Source: Planctomycetota bacterium
Lineage (GTDB): Bacteria > Planctomycetota > UBA1135 > UBA2386
Direction: 5' to 3'
NCBI GenBank assembly: GCA_021776805.1
Contig: JAJFFD010000092.1
Location: 149,858-213,857, forward strand
Length of the DNA stretch: 64,000 nt
In this document: positions 9,179 through 19,892 of the stretch, in pieces
How positions within the stretch are numbered: position 1 is the first letter of the stretch
Layout: every line of letters starts with the position of its first letter
The notes under the pieces: generated by a model
Databases searched by the model: none
What the model saw: only the letters and a program-made list of their open reading frames with translations
What the model was told of the DNA's origin: nothing
Translations under genes and position numbers: made by a program

Positions 9179-10102
9179 CTAGCCGTGCCTGTCTTCGCCT
9201 TCGGCAAGTTCCCGACCACTGCTGTCATGCTTCGTCTCCCTGGCCTGTCCAAGTAGAAGGTCATGCTCCAGTCGGGCCCGCTGCGCCTCGTAGAACCCAG
9301 TGAGGAAATCGTAGGGTCTCTTGATCTTCTGTGTCCAGCCGATCTTCCTGGCGATCTTCTCGGCGACAACGCGGATCGCCCGCTTGTCATTCGCCTGCTC
9401 GCGCAAGACCTGCTCGAGTACTTGCAGTTCGTAGACACCGTATTTCTCGAGTTGCTCGGGTGAGAACTCGGGGGCGATGGTTCGTGCGCCAGGACTCTTC
9501 CTACCAAGATCCGTTCTGAGGGCGGCACGATTTTCCTGCACGACCATCGTCCCGGCGAGCAGGTCGCCAATTCTGCGTCGTTCCCGGTTGAATAGGGGCA
9601 GCAGCAGGAAGATTCCGAACCAGAGTACGGAAGCCACTCGCACTACACCAGGCCCGGCCGTGTCGATGACTGTGGGTTGGAAGAGGGCGACCAAGGGGTA
9701 GAACCATTCGGCCTCGCGGGTGAGGTTCCGGACGATGAGCTGGTCCATTCGCAGCATGCGCCCGTGGGCATCGATCACCCGGATGCCGAGTCTGCGTTTG
9801 CCTGGAGTTCGGCCCTGCCAGCGAGTCTCGAACCAAAGAAAGTAACCGTTGCGGATTACGAAGAGTCCCAGCAAGCCGACAGCGCCGGCATTGATGCCGC
9901 CTAGGAAATCGCTGAAGAGGAACGCGAGGAGGAACATGGCAGCGAGCATCACTAGCATCAACAGGATATCGAGGAGAAAGGCCGCCATGCGATCTCCTGC
10001 CCTAGCGATGTAGAACACCAGCGGCACTCCCTCTGGTGTCACGATTTCGCGACGGGTCAGGTCTTCATCTTGCGTCGAGAAGCGATTGGAAGTGACCGTC
10101 AA
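9179..10102 (-). CDS. RDD family membrane protein
   Basis: 'FYIARAGDRMAAFLLDILLMLVMLAAMF', 'WQGRTPGKRRLGIRVIDAHGR'; TTG start at 10102 in a TTGA overlap with the upstream SpoIIM-like gene. Confidence 0.8.
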   Translation of the reverse strand: MTVTSNRFSTQDEDLTRREIVTPEGVPLVFYIARAGDRMAAFLLDILLMLVMLAAMFLLAFLFSDFLGGINAGAVGLLGLFVIRNGYFLWFETRWQGRTPGKRRLGIRVIDAHGRMLRMDQLIVRNLTREAEWFYPLVALFQPTVIDTAGPGVVRVASVLWFGIFLLLPLFNRERRRIGDLLAGTMVVQENRAALRTDLGRKSPGARTIAPEFSPEQLEKYGVYELQVLEQVLREQANDKRAIRVVAEKIARKIGWTQKIKRPYDFLTGFYEAQRARLEHDLLLGQARETKHDSSGRELAEGEDRHG

Positions 10103-11097
10103 GACTGCCTCTCCTTTCGGCCCGCAGCTGCGAAGTACAGCAGCCAGAGGAGAAGAGTCAGCATGGCTACCGTGTAGCGTATCGGAACCGAGTCCACGAG
10201 CTGCCGAAAGTACCCCTCTAAGAGTGCTGCGATCGCGAACAAGGCGACACAGCCAAACGCGATCAAGCCAGCGCGGCGGCCAGCAAATGAGAGACTCTCC
10301 ATTCGGGTACGTCGACCCGGAAACAGGATGGCCTGGGCTTGCACCAGGCCCGCAGCGCCGCAGAGCACGATCGCCCCGAGTTCGGTGATGCCGTGGGGAA
10401 GGATCCAACTCCAAAACTCGACAGACAGACCACGGGAATGGTAGAGCGCGCTCATTGCTCCAAGGAGTAGGCCGTTGGTGAAGAGCAGATAGAAGACTGG
10501 AATGCCGAGCCCAAAACCGAGAGCGAAGCAAAGAAACCCGACTTGCGTGTTGTGCTGAAAGAGAAAGGTCGCAAACAGTGTCAGGACCCCGTCTCCAGAC
10601 GGTCCGTTTGAGAACAGGACAGCCCGCAGGTTCTCGTCGGATGCAGCCGGGTCTCGACCCTGCGCCATGTCCTTTGAGATGAAGCTGTAGTACCGATCTG
10701 GATCATCCAAGGTCAGCGCGAATCCTGTGATCACACCGGCGAGCATGAACGCGCAGGCGAGAAGAAGGTGCCAGCGAGCGCCGCGAACCGCGGCAGGAAA
10801 GCGCTGGAGAAAGAACGCCGCGATGGCGCTGCCAAGATCTCGCCGCGTGCTGTAGACGCAGAAATAGGAGCGTGCCGTCAAGGCCTCGAGGTACTCGAGG
10901 AGGTTCCGGTCAAGGGATACAGCTCGAGCAACACTCAATGCCGAGACCGTTGCTCGGTGTAACGATGGTAGGGCTTCGACATCCGCCTCTGAGAGTGAGC
11001 GAATGCCCTTGCGCTCGATTCTTTCTACAAGTGACTCGAGTCTTCGCCAGGTGCGTTCTCGTTCGCGACGAAACTGAGCGCTCTTGAGCAGGGTCAA
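10099..11097 (-). CDS. stage II sporulation protein M (SpoIIM) family membrane protein
   Basis: 'FFLQRFPAAVRGARWHLLLACAFMLAGVITGF', 'WSWILPHGITELGAIVLCGAAGL'. Confidence 0.8.
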   Translation of the reverse strand: MTLLKSAQFRRERERTWRRLESLVERIERKGIRSLSEADVEALPSLHRATVSALSVARAVSLDRNLLEYLEALTARSYFCVYSTRRDLGSAIAAFFLQRFPAAVRGARWHLLLACAFMLAGVITGFALTLDDPDRYYSFISKDMAQGRDPAASDENLRAVLFSNGPSGDGVLTLFATFLFQHNTQVGFLCFALGFGLGIPVFYLLFTNGLLLGAMSALYHSRGLSVEFWSWILPHGITELGAIVLCGAAGLVQAQAILFPGRRTRMESLSFAGRRAGLIAFGCVALFAIAALLEGYFRQLVDSVPIRYTVAMLTLLLWLLYFAAAGRKERQS

Positions 11098-12398
11098 ACG
11101 AATTCTCTCCGCTTGATCTCGATATAACGATTGATCAGCTCAACCGAGACTCTATCCGGGTTCGCATCGACGACGTGGATTCCCCTGCGCTGCAGCCGTC
11201 GCAGCACCAGTTCGCGATCCAATCGCAGATTGCAGGCAACAACCGATCTGCTGATGTCGGTCAATTCCGAAAGCTCTCCGTTCTCGATCGACTCTAGCGC
11301 GGGGTCTCGAAGGGTGACAAAGATGACCACGTGTCGACGGCTGAGGCGGTCGAGGTTGTCGGACATCAATTGAGCGGTGACCGAATCGATGAACTCGGTA
11401 AATACGACCACTAGAGAGCGGCGACGTAGGCGAGATGAGAGGTCGAGGATGCCGAGAGCATAGTTTGTCTCGGATGTGCCGTAATCGAGCTCGCTGCTCT
11501 GCTGTTGTAATCGACCAAAGGACGATAGGCCGCCCTGAGGTTCGAGGTATTGGCGTGGCTCGGCATCGAAGGCGTACATCCCCACTCGATCACCGGTTTT
11601 CAGGCAGACATAAGAAAGGAGAAGAGCGCGGTTGATCGCATGGTCAACCCTTGGCACTCCATCCAAGGGCTCCCGCATGAGGTGTCCGGTATCAATAGCG
11701 AAGATAACTTGATGGTTCCTCTCGGCTCTAAACTGTCGGCACATGAGCTTTCGATGCCGCACGGTCGACTTCCAATCGATACTTCGAGCGTCGAGTCCAG
11801 GAACATACTCGCGCAAGGAGGCGAACTCGGATCCATCACCAAGGTAGCGCTCGGTCTTCAGTCCCGATAGGGACGATGAACTACCAAAGAACTGCATCGC
11901 TGTCGCACGCACGGTGCCGAGATCAGGTACGACTGTTACGCTTGTGTCTATCTCGCGCTTTTGAGTCACGTTGAACAGTCCTAATGGGCTGCTCCAGTGC
12001 AGCCATAGCCGCTTCAGAAGTAGCCGTCCGCGACGTCTTGGCAGCAAGCGGATCGTTGCGTCAGCGAGGTCCGGACCGATGACCATGTCAAGTTCGTTTT
12101 GCGGCTCGAACTCAGGGTCGAGATCAGCTAGGACCCGGAGCCTGCGCTCTTGCGCGGTGCGGATAGAAAGGGTCCACATTGCATCCTTGCCGATGTAGAT
12201 GCTTGCCGGCGGCTGACTCTCTACTTCAATCGAACTCGCCGCCATGATGAGCCTTACATCGAAGCCCATTGCTAGCAACAAGCAGAGGGAGAAAGCCACC
12301 CAGACCGGCCAGAGTTCAGGACTGACGATGGCGACGCCCAGTGCGAGTGCCAGGCCAGCAGCAGCCAACAGAACCGTTCGCTGCGAAGGGTTCATCAA
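11094..12398 (-). CDS. DUF58 domain-containing protein
   Basis: '[52 protein letters not shown]'. Confidence 0.88.
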   Translation of the reverse strand: MMNPSQRTVLLAAAGLALALGVAIVSPELWPVWVAFSLCLLLAMGFDVRLIMAASSIEVESQPPASIYIGKDAMWTLSIRTAQERRLRVLADLDPEFEPQNELDMVIGPDLADATIRLLPRRRGRLLLKRLWLHWSSPLGLFNVTQKREIDTSVTVVPDLGTVRATAMQFFGSSSSLSGLKTERYLGDGSEFASLREYVPGLDARSIDWKSTVRHRKLMCRQFRAERNHQVIFAIDTGHLMREPLDGVPRVDHAINRALLLSYVCLKTGDRVGMYAFDAEPRQYLEPQGGLSSFGRLQQQSSELDYGTSETNYALGILDLSSRLRRRSLVVVFTEFIDSVTAQLMSDNLDRLSRRHVVIFVTLRDPALESIENGELSELTDISRSVVACNLRLDRELVLRRLQRRGIHVVDANPDRVSVELINRYIEIKRREFV

Positions 12399-13345
12399 CG
12401 AGGAGCGGAGACGGTCTCGACAACCTGTCCCAGGACTCTTGCGGGAGTCATGCCCTCGAGCTCCGCTCCCGGTGCCAGGACGATTCGATGGGCAAGAACC
12501 GGGTTGATGAGTGCCTTGATGTCGTCAGGAATCACGTAGTCCCGTCCCCGCGTAGCCGCCATCGCACGCCCGGCGAGGCAGAGCATGTTGATGGATCGCG
12601 GTGAAGCACCAACTGACAGGGCCCTGTGCTCACGCGTCGCCCTGACGATATCGACAACGTATGCCCGGACTTCCGAGGAGAGTGCTAGCTTGGAAACGGC
12701 TTCCCGTGCCTCGCGAATCCATGCCAGGTCTGCGACCGGTTCCATTGACTGCAGATCGGGAATACCCGCCTGGTGACCATGCCTTTCAGCCATTCTTAAC
12801 TCGGCGTCTCGCGAGGGGTAATCAATGAGGATCTTTACCAGAAACCTGTCGAGTTGGGCTTCGGGCAAGGGATAGGTGCCTTCCTGCTCGATCGGGTTTT
12901 GCGTGGCGACAACCGTAAAGGCATCACCGAGTGCGTGCGTTGCTCCGTCGATGGTGACTTCGCGTTCTTGCATGGCCTGGAGCAGGGCTGCCTGGGTCTT
13001 CGGCGGTGTTCGGTTGATTTCATCTGCGAGCAGAATCTGTGTGAAGATCGGGCCTTGGATCAGCCGGAACTCATTGGATTGGAACTCGAAGAGGTTGACT
13101 CCTGTTACGTCTCCAGGCATCAAATCCGGAGTGAACTGCACACGCTTGAACTGCAAGGCCAATCCGCCCGCAAAACACTGAGCCAGCATCGTCTTGGCTG
13201 TGCCTGGCATACCTTCGATGAGGGCATGTCCTTGCGACAGGAGGGCGATGATAAGCAGGTCCACCGAGCTCTCTTGCCCGATGACCCGTTCTCCGATCTG
13301 AGCCTTCAGGTTGTCGGCTGTTGAACAAATGTCAGCGAGTTCCAT
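12395..13345 (-). CDS. MoxR family AAA+ ATPase
   Basis: '[35 protein letters not shown]', '[30 protein letters not shown]', '[25 protein letters not shown]'. Confidence 0.92.
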   Translation of the reverse strand: MELADICSTADNLKAQIGERVIGQESSVDLLIIALLSQGHALIEGMPGTAKTMLAQCFAGGLALQFKRVQFTPDLMPGDVTGVNLFEFQSNEFRLIQGPIFTQILLADEINRTPPKTQAALLQAMQEREVTIDGATHALGDAFTVVATQNPIEQEGTYPLPEAQLDRFLVKILIDYPSRDAELRMAERHGHQAGIPDLQSMEPVADLAWIREAREAVSKLALSSEVRAYVVDIVRATREHRALSVGASPRSINMLCLAGRAMAATRGRDYVIPDDIKALINPVLAHRIVLAPGAELEGMTPARVLGQVVETVSAPR

Positions 13346-14525
13346 GTACAGTCTCCTCTCTCCACTGCCGAATTTGTTGTGCTGTATGCAGCACATGATG
13401 CTCGTAGCCGCCAGTTCGATGTGCCGCAGTCCGGACTTCTTGTCTTAGCGTTTCCAAGTCGATGCTCGAATTAGATAGAGCATTGAGTCTTGAGATACGT
13501 TCGTTCCTGGTGAGCTCCGGGGACAGGCGGTAGAAGCTGGCCGCAGAAACAACAACGTGGTCGTAGTAGCGCTTCAGAACTGAACCGGAGTGGCCGCCGA
13601 ACATGAGGAGCTGAGCTGTATTCTCGATCAACACGTTCTTCCCATCCGTCAATTGGTTATCCGACGGCAGTGGCGAGCCGAATCTTCGCATGCCAGACCA
13701 AATCCAGAATGCAAGCATGGAGAATGCGGCGATGAGCACGAGGACCAGGGGAAAGCGACCGAGTTCTCGCCACACGTTTGCTTCGATCTCGTGCCCGTGG
13801 AGCGTTTCATCGATGATGATCGCCCGTCCCTCCGGCAGCAGTTGATCGATGATCTCGAGGACCAGCTTGGCGTTCCTGGCGATGCCGTGATTTGCAAGGA
13901 TATCAGGATCTGTGAGCACCCAGTGCGTCGGATTTCCATTCACCGAACCCAGGACCACTCGGCCGTCCGCGGATATCAAACTTGTCAATTCGGAGCTCTC
14001 GACTGACTGTTGCGGCAAGGCGACAAGAGGCGGTTCGGAGAAGCTTGCGTGCAGCAGATTCCCAGGGCGATCGCGTACTAGTGTGGCTGTGATCCCCAGT
14101 CCCTGAAGCACCTCATCAACATCACCTTTGTGCACCAGGCCAACGTCCTTGAGCCAGGCCGGATGTTCTGGATCCGGATCTCCGCTCCACTTCGGCAGTA
14201 CTACGAGGGCGCTTTGGACCGAATCCAGCATCGTCGCGATATCCTCCGGATGTGCCCTTGGTTCAATCAGAATGAGGAGCGCAGCAGTGCCGGCTTTCGC
14301 CTCCGACTCTGAGCGGCTGCGTAGGACTGGATAGCCAGCCATTTCCAGCAGGTCGACAAAGGCGCGGTGGCCGAGGGCGGAGAGGCTGTAGCTATCCCGG
14401 TGCGAAGAGCTCGCAGCTGGGGGCTTGTCCCAGAAAATAGCGCCTACGAAGCCGGCGATTAGGGACAGCCCGCCGATCACAATCAGGATGGTCGTCGTGC
14501 GAGGGCTGAAGACCTGATGGTTCAT
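13332..14525 (-). CDS. DUF4350 domain-containing membrane protein
   Basis: '[43 protein letters not shown]', genomic position next to MoxR/DUF58. Confidence 0.7.
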   Translation of the reverse strand: MNHQVFSPRTTTILIVIGGLSLIAGFVGAIFWDKPPAASSSHRDSYSLSALGHRAFVDLLEMAGYPVLRSRSESEAKAGTAALLILIEPRAHPEDIATMLDSVQSALVVLPKWSGDPDPEHPAWLKDVGLVHKGDVDEVLQGLGITATLVRDRPGNLLHASFSEPPLVALPQQSVESSELTSLISADGRVVLGSVNGNPTHWVLTDPDILANHGIARNAKLVLEIIDQLLPEGRAIIIDETLHGHEIEANVWRELGRFPLVLVLIAAFSMLAFWIWSGMRRFGSPLPSDNQLTDGKNVLIENTAQLLMFGGHSGSVLKRYYDHVVVSAASFYRLSPELTRNERISRLNALSNSSIDLETLRQEVRTAAHRTGGYEHHVLHTAQQIRQWREETVHGTR

Positions 14526-15295
14526 TCTCCAGCCCCAGAACTCTCGAGGAGAATCTCATAGCCCGCAACGCATTGCGCATAATCGCCACGATTGACTTCG
14601 CGGCCGGCAAAGAGACTCTTTTCGACAGTTTCGACTAGCTTGTCCAGCGCCGCCCTTTCTGCATCGATGATACCTGCCGCAGCGAGAATCTCCCGGCTGG
14701 TGAGGTAGGGGTCGACGGCGACATTCCTAGCCTGGTTCAGCCCCTCGAGACTGCCGCCCAAGAGTACATGGATCGCCTCGGCGTACTGTCCGCGACGGGC
14801 AAGTTCGGAGGCAACATCGAGATGCTCACGCGTCCATCGTGGGCTACTTGGCTCTGTCTTGTCGCGGCTCTCGGTCGGAACAAGGGAAACATCTCGATCT
14901 CGGGACCTGATAGACGCAAGGATGATGAAGATCAAAGTGAGGAGCGTGATCACGCCTAGGACGATCAGCAAGGTCGAACTCCCAGAAAAGGGGACGCCGC
15001 CCGAGGATTCGGTCTCACCTCGACGGTACCTGCGTGGTCGGGTCGGGACCCTTCTCCGGGAATCAGTCCAGGCGACCCCATCCCTTGCCTCTGTGCCACG
15101 GGCATTCCTAGCTTGGCTGGACTCGGGGGCATCTTCACCGGGAAGTACCAGCTGATAGCGGCGACCCTCGAGAACACGCTGGGCCATCTCTTGCGGATTT
15201 CGGCTCTCAGAGGCCTGGTTCAATCCACGGCCCTGTGCTGGGGCTATGTCTTGCAACAGGCTCAGCAACAGCAGCAGGATGAACAGTCGACGCAT
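14522..15295 (-). CDS. DUF4129-like membrane protein
   Basis: Signal peptide, TM segment, C-terminal 'YLTSREILAAAGI...LDKLVETVEKSLFAGREVNRGDYAQCVAGYEILL' pattern. Confidence 0.65.
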   Translation of the reverse strand: MRRLFILLLLLSLLQDIAPAQGRGLNQASESRNPQEMAQRVLEGRRYQLVLPGEDAPESSQARNARGTEARDGVAWTDSRRRVPTRPRRYRRGETESSGGVPFSGSSTLLIVLGVITLLTLIFIILASIRSRDRDVSLVPTESRDKTEPSSPRWTREHLDVASELARRGQYAEAIHVLLGGSLEGLNQARNVAVDPYLTSREILAAAGIIDAERAALDKLVETVEKSLFAGREVNRGDYAQCVAGYEILLESSGAGE

Positions 15296-15409
15296 CTTCC
15301 TGGCGTCGATTCTTCAGATATCAGGCCGAACCACAAGCCTGTGGTCGGTCAAGAAGCCTGACTCACCCCACCTTTGTGCGACCTCATAGGTCGGCGCTAT
15401 GCTGCGCCG

Positions 15410-17725
15410 GTGATCATCCTTGCTATCTTTGGAACCCTGCTCAGCCTCGGTGCCGCAGCCGCGTCTGCTGGCGCCGGAGGAGTGGTTTGGGCCTGGCAAG
15501 CTAGTGCGCAGGTCAAATCCCGCCGCCGCGCCAAGCGCGCGATAAAGCCACTGGATAAGGAAGCCCGGCGCTTCGTCAAGGCTCTCGGGAAGTACGAGGC
15601 TCCAATCAAGCCTGTGGCGGTCGAGTACGCCCGTGGCCGAGTGCTGGCGCGCTTGAAGGAAGTTCCCCTCGAGTCCCTGCGCGATGCCGGGGCGGCGAAT
15701 GTGCGTTGGTCGACCTTGGAGAATGCAGGCTACAAGACCTTGGCCGATGTCGAGGACAAGACGCCCCGTGAACTCTCCAAGGTTCATGGCATCGGCAAGA
15801 AGAGCGCAATTGCGGTAGCCCGGGCGGCTGGGATACTCGCCCAACGAGCCCGAGAGGAGAGTCCACGCTTACCCCTGGCGGAGCTGAGCGACGAGGCTGC
15901 CCCCGAGTTGGCGGCACGTACTCTCGATCTGGTCGATGCACGGGAAGTCGCTGGTGAGGATCCGGCGCGACTGGGGGAGAAAGTAGCGGGTTATCGCTCG
16001 ACTCTCGCTGAGTTGCAGAGCGAAAGCACATTCATGAAGTGGCTCACGACTCCTCTGCGGCGTAAGCAAGCAGAGATCAACATCGAGCGAGCGCAGGCAT
16101 TGACCGCTGCGGCCGAAGCGACCGCAGCCAGCGGCCTCGTGGAAGTGGCCCGTGAGGGTCGAGTGCGTCTTGAGCGTTGGAAGCGCCCGAAGCGCGATGC
16201 TGCGAGCTCGGCGAGAACTTTTCGCGACCGCTATGCCGAATGCTGTGCACTTCTCGAAGGGCTGTTCAGCGAACTCGGTTTGCGTCCGCGCAAGGCGATC
16301 CTCAGCGGTCAGGGCGGGATCACTGATGAGGTGGCTCGGCGGGTCGAGCAGTTTTCGCTCAAGACTGCGGCCATGAAGGCCAATCTGCGGCGTTACCAAG
16401 TATTTGGTGCCAAGTACATCCTGGCGCAAGAGCGCACGATCCTCGGTGACGAAATGGGCCTTGGCAAGACGATGCAAGCCCTTGCAGCCATGACCCACCG
16501 CAACGAAGACGAGGCCGGCGCGCGCTTCTTCGTGGTGGCTCCAGCAGGACTGCTCATCAACTGGGAACGTGAGATCCAAACATTCACGTCCCTCGCCGCG
16601 CATGTCCTGCATGGCGACGAGTTTGCCGAAAAACTCGAAACTTGGATGCGTCACGGTGGGGTCGCCATCACCTCCTTCGCGACTCTGCGCAACAAGGATC
16701 TGGGCGCCATGCTGGCGAAGCTGGAGCTGACGATCAACTTGTGTGCGGTAGACGAGGCGCACTACATCAAGAACCCCCAATCAGGCCGCACGCAGGCAGT
16801 GCGGCGACTGCTCGACTGTAGTCACGTGGCTGTACTGATGTCAGGTACGCCGATGGAGAACCATCCATCCGAGTTCCTGTTCTTGATCGACGCGGTTCGA
16901 CCAGAGGATGGCGCTGACTTGCGGGCGCAGCAGTTGCAGCTGGATTCAGCCGCCGGCAGCGTCCGTGCTTTCCACGCCGCAGCCGCGAAGGTCTATCTCC
17001 GCCGTAACCAGGAGGATGTGCTGACCGAACTTCCTGAACGCATCGAGGTTGAGGAATGGGTCGAGCTCTCGGCAGACGAGCGCCGTGAATACAACGCCCA
17101 GATAGTTGCACGTAATTTCATGGGCATGCGCCGGGCGGCCACGGTGCAGCCTGACAGCAGCTCGTCAGCAAAGCTCGATCGCCTTGAGGAGCTGCTGGAG
17201 GACCACCGGGAGTCGGGTCGCAAGGTGATCATCTTTTCATACTTCCTCGACAGCTTGGCCAGGTGCGCCGAGCGTTTCGAAAGCGTTGGCACGATCTCAG
17301 GCAAGCTAGGGCCGCAAGCGAAACAGGACCTCTGCGACGAATTCCAGAAGCAGCCGGGTCATGCCATCCTGCTCCTCCAGATCATCGCGGGTGGTCAAGG
17401 CCTGAACTTGCAACAGGCCTCCGCCGTAGTCTTGCTCGAACCGCAGCTCAAGCCGACATTGGAATCCCAGGCCATAGCTCGTGCCCACCGGATGGGGCAG
17501 ACTCAGCGCGTCCTCGTGCACCGTCTCTTCGCCCGCGCGACATGCGACGAAAGCCTCAAGATGATCCTGGCCGAGAAGTCAGAATTCTTCGAGGCCTATG
17601 CGCGGAAGAGCCTCGTCAAGGAGGCTAGCCGGGAGGCTACCGCGACCAGTATCGAGCGCGCCGTGATGGTTAGAGAGCGTGAGCGTTTGCAGACAGATTC
17701 CGGTGATGCTGTCGCCACAGGATAG
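15410..17725 (+). CDS. SNF2-family DEAD/DEAH helicase with N-terminal hydrophobic segment and HhH region
   Basis: 'ILGDEMGLGKTMQALAAM', 'AVDEAHYIKNPQ', 'LMSGTPMENHPSEF', 'SQAIARAHRMGQTQRVLVHRLFA'; likely GTG start at 15410 (longer TTG ORF begins 15374). Confidence 0.9.
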   Translation: MIILAIFGTLLSLGAAAASAGAGGVVWAWQASAQVKSRRRAKRAIKPLDKEARRFVKALGKYEAPIKPVAVEYARGRVLARLKEVPLESLRDAGAANVRWSTLENAGYKTLADVEDKTPRELSKVHGIGKKSAIAVARAAGILAQRAREESPRLPLAELSDEAAPELAARTLDLVDAREVAGEDPARLGEKVAGYRSTLAELQSESTFMKWLTTPLRRKQAEINIERAQALTAAAEATAASGLVEVAREGRVRLERWKRPKRDAASSARTFRDRYAECCALLEGLFSELGLRPRKAILSGQGGITDEVARRVEQFSLKTAAMKANLRRYQVFGAKYILAQERTILGDEMGLGKTMQALAAMTHRNEDEAGARFFVVAPAGLLINWEREIQTFTSLAAHVLHGDEFAEKLETWMRHGGVAITSFATLRNKDLGAMLAKLELTINLCAVDEAHYIKNPQSGRTQAVRRLLDCSHVAVLMSGTPMENHPSEFLFLIDAVRPEDGADLRAQQLQLDSAAGSVRAFHAAAAKVYLRRNQEDVLTELPERIEVEEWVELSADERREYNAQIVARNFMGMRRAATVQPDSSSSAKLDRLEELLEDHRESGRKVIIFSYFLDSLARCAERFESVGTISGKLGPQAKQDLCDEFQKQPGHAILLLQIIAGGQGLNLQQASAVVLLEPQLKPTLESQAIARAHRMGQTQRVLVHRLFARATCDESLKMILAEKSEFFEAYARKSLVKEASREATATSIERAVMVRERERLQTDSGDAVATG

Positions 17726-17877
17726 GCCTAGATCGGAAGCACTGTCAGCGACGGGGCGCAGCCCTAGAGGGCGTGTGCGGAATCGCGAGACGGCGCTAGA
17801 GAGGGCAAGGCTAGATTCTGTGGCTAGCAGCCAACCGCTATCTCGCCATATTGAATCCCCCGTCTTATTCTCTCCCC

Positions 17878-18894
17878 ATGACCCTCCAAGGCAAAGTCGC
17901 CCTGGTCGCCGGCGCAACCCGTGGCGCCGGTCGAGGCATCGCCCGCGCCCTCGGGGAAGCAGGTGCGATCGTATACTGCACTGGACGCAGTAGCCGTGCA
18001 GGAAAGGTCGACCCGAAGCGACCCGAAACCATCGAAGAGACTGCCGAGATGGCCAGCGCCGCCGGCGGTAGTGGCATCGCCATCCGAGTGGATCACACAG
18101 AAGAATCTTCGGTCGTCGAGCTATTCGAGCGAGTCCGCAAGGACCAGGGCAAACTCGATATTCTCATAAACGACATCTGGGGCGGCGACCAGCTCACCGA
18201 GTGGGGCAAGACCTTCTGGCAAGTCGATTTGCAAAAGGGCTTCACTTTGATGGAGCGGGCGATCCACACCCACATCATTACTAGCCGTCACGGCCTCCCC
18301 CTCATGCTCGAGGGCGACGGCGGACTCATAGTCGAGCTCACAGACGGTGCCTTCTACGGCTATCGAGGACAGCTCTTCTACGATCTCTGCAAGATGTCGG
18401 TCATCCGACTGGCATACGCCATGTCCGTCGAACTGAGCGGCAAGCCCATCACCGCTCTCGCCATAACCCCGGGCTTCATGCGTTCCGAAGCCGTGCTCGA
18501 TCACTTTGGAGTCAGCGAGGAGACCTGGCGTGAGGGCATCGCCAAGGATCCCCACTTCGAGCAATCTGAAACACCAATGCTCGTCGGTCGCGTGATCGCC
18601 GCCCTTGCCGCGGATCCACAGGTGAAGCGATTCGCGGGTCAGGCGCTTACCTGCTGGGATATGGCCCGGGAATACGGCGTCAAGGACATCGATGGTCGAC
18701 AGCCGCACTGGGATGAGCATTTGGACGCGGCTATCGATGAGATCCTGGATGCTGATTCGCCGAGCATGGAAGAGCTGATGCTGCTGACCTTGCGCAAGTC
18801 GCAGATCGACTTCGATGATAGCCGTGCAGCGCAGGCTGTGCGGATTGAGAACTGTCTAGATCAACATGGCGGGCCGGTGGGACTCAGTTCTTAG
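17878..18894 (+). CDS. SDR family oxidoreductase
   Basis: 'GKVALVAGATRGAGRGIARAL' Rossmann motif; YxxxK in 'LFYDLCKMS'; start moved to 17878. Confidence 0.85.
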   Translation: MTLQGKVALVAGATRGAGRGIARALGEAGAIVYCTGRSSRAGKVDPKRPETIEETAEMASAAGGSGIAIRVDHTEESSVVELFERVRKDQGKLDILINDIWGGDQLTEWGKTFWQVDLQKGFTLMERAIHTHIITSRHGLPLMLEGDGGLIVELTDGAFYGYRGQLFYDLCKMSVIRLAYAMSVELSGKPITALAITPGFMRSEAVLDHFGVSEETWREGIAKDPHFEQSETPMLVGRVIAALAADPQVKRFAGQALTCWDMAREYGVKDIDGRQPHWDEHLDAAIDEILDADSPSMEELMLLTLRKSQIDFDDSRAAQAVRIENCLDQHGGPVGLSS

Positions 18895-18964
18895 ATGCTC
18901 GAGTGGTTCGCCCGATGCTGCTCGGTCATTGACCCTCCAGGCTAGCATTGGCTGCAATCTTATC

Positions 18965-19831
18965 TCACTGCGAGTAGCGGACAATCAGCGCGGCGTGATC
19001 CGAGGGGAACTGCTCATCGTGTTTGTCGATTACACGCGCCTCTACCACACGAGCATCGGGCCAAGTGTCGTAGATGAAGTCGATCCGATCCTGCTGTTGC
19101 TCCGGGAAGCGCGGCGTCCAGGTGCGATCGCGCAGTCGGTTCACATTCGGATGTAAGCTTCGATAAGCATCACGAAAACCGGCTGCGGTGATTACTCGGC
19201 TGGTCTTCCAGGCGATCACTTCACCGAACTGCTCCCGCGTGCTCTCGATGTAGTCCAAATGCGACATGCTATTGAAATCGCCCGCGATGATCACCGGGAG
19301 ATCGGCGTGGCCTCCAGCAGTCAGTCGTGCATGAATCTGCTCGAGAATCTCGGCAAGGTCAATCGCTGAAGAAGCACAGGCTGCGATCACTTCTTCCCGA
19401 GCCTTGGCTTCGCGTGTGCCTGCCGCCCAGATCTCCGCGTCATAGGGTAACCAAATCGAATAGAAGGCAACTCGCGATCCCCCCGGAAGCTCGATGATCG
19501 CACCCACGCACTTGAACTCCTCAAAAACTGACACGTCTTCGATCACTGGATACCGGCTATGGATCGATACGTTGGTGCCACGTGGATGAAAGTGAAAGCC
19601 CAATTCACCACTGATCCACCTGCCGGATCCGTAGGTTTCCTGCATCCCTACGACGTCCGCGCCACTGTCACGAATGACCTCGACAACACGTTGTGGCCCG
19701 ATCTGTTCGCCGTCCTCTCGACCACCGTGCCAGATATTCCAAGCCATCACTGACAGCTTCGGACGGCCGGTTTCGCGAATTGGCGTCTCGCATCCAAGCA
19801 GGATTAGAGACAGTAGCAACAACCAACGCAT
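18965..19831 (-). CDS. endonuclease/exonuclease/phosphatase family lipoprotein
   Basis: 'LSVMAWNIWHGGRED', 'VIIAGDFNSMSHLDYIE', 'FPSDHAALIV'; lipobox 'LILLGCETP'. Confidence 0.85.
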   Translation of the reverse strand: MRWLLLLSLILLGCETPIRETGRPKLSVMAWNIWHGGREDGEQIGPQRVVEVIRDSGADVVGMQETYGSGRWISGELGFHFHPRGTNVSIHSRYPVIEDVSVFEEFKCVGAIIELPGGSRVAFYSIWLPYDAEIWAAGTREAKAREEVIAACASSAIDLAEILEQIHARLTAGGHADLPVIIAGDFNSMSHLDYIESTREQFGEVIAWKTSRVITAAGFRDAYRSLHPNVNRLRDRTWTPRFPEQQQDRIDFIYDTWPDARVVEARVIDKHDEQFPSDHAALIVRYSQ

Positions 19832-19892
19832 GGCTAGTTCACCTCGTTCTGCATCTGTGAAGCACCCTACTGGTTGGCAGCGAAGTAAGCTG

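Noticed and set aside
9179-10531. 450-aa ORF start at 10531 for the RDD protein
   Set aside because: Its N-terminal ~143 aa are out-of-frame translation of the SpoIIM gene; the TTG at 10102 fits the operon overlap and the RDD domain.
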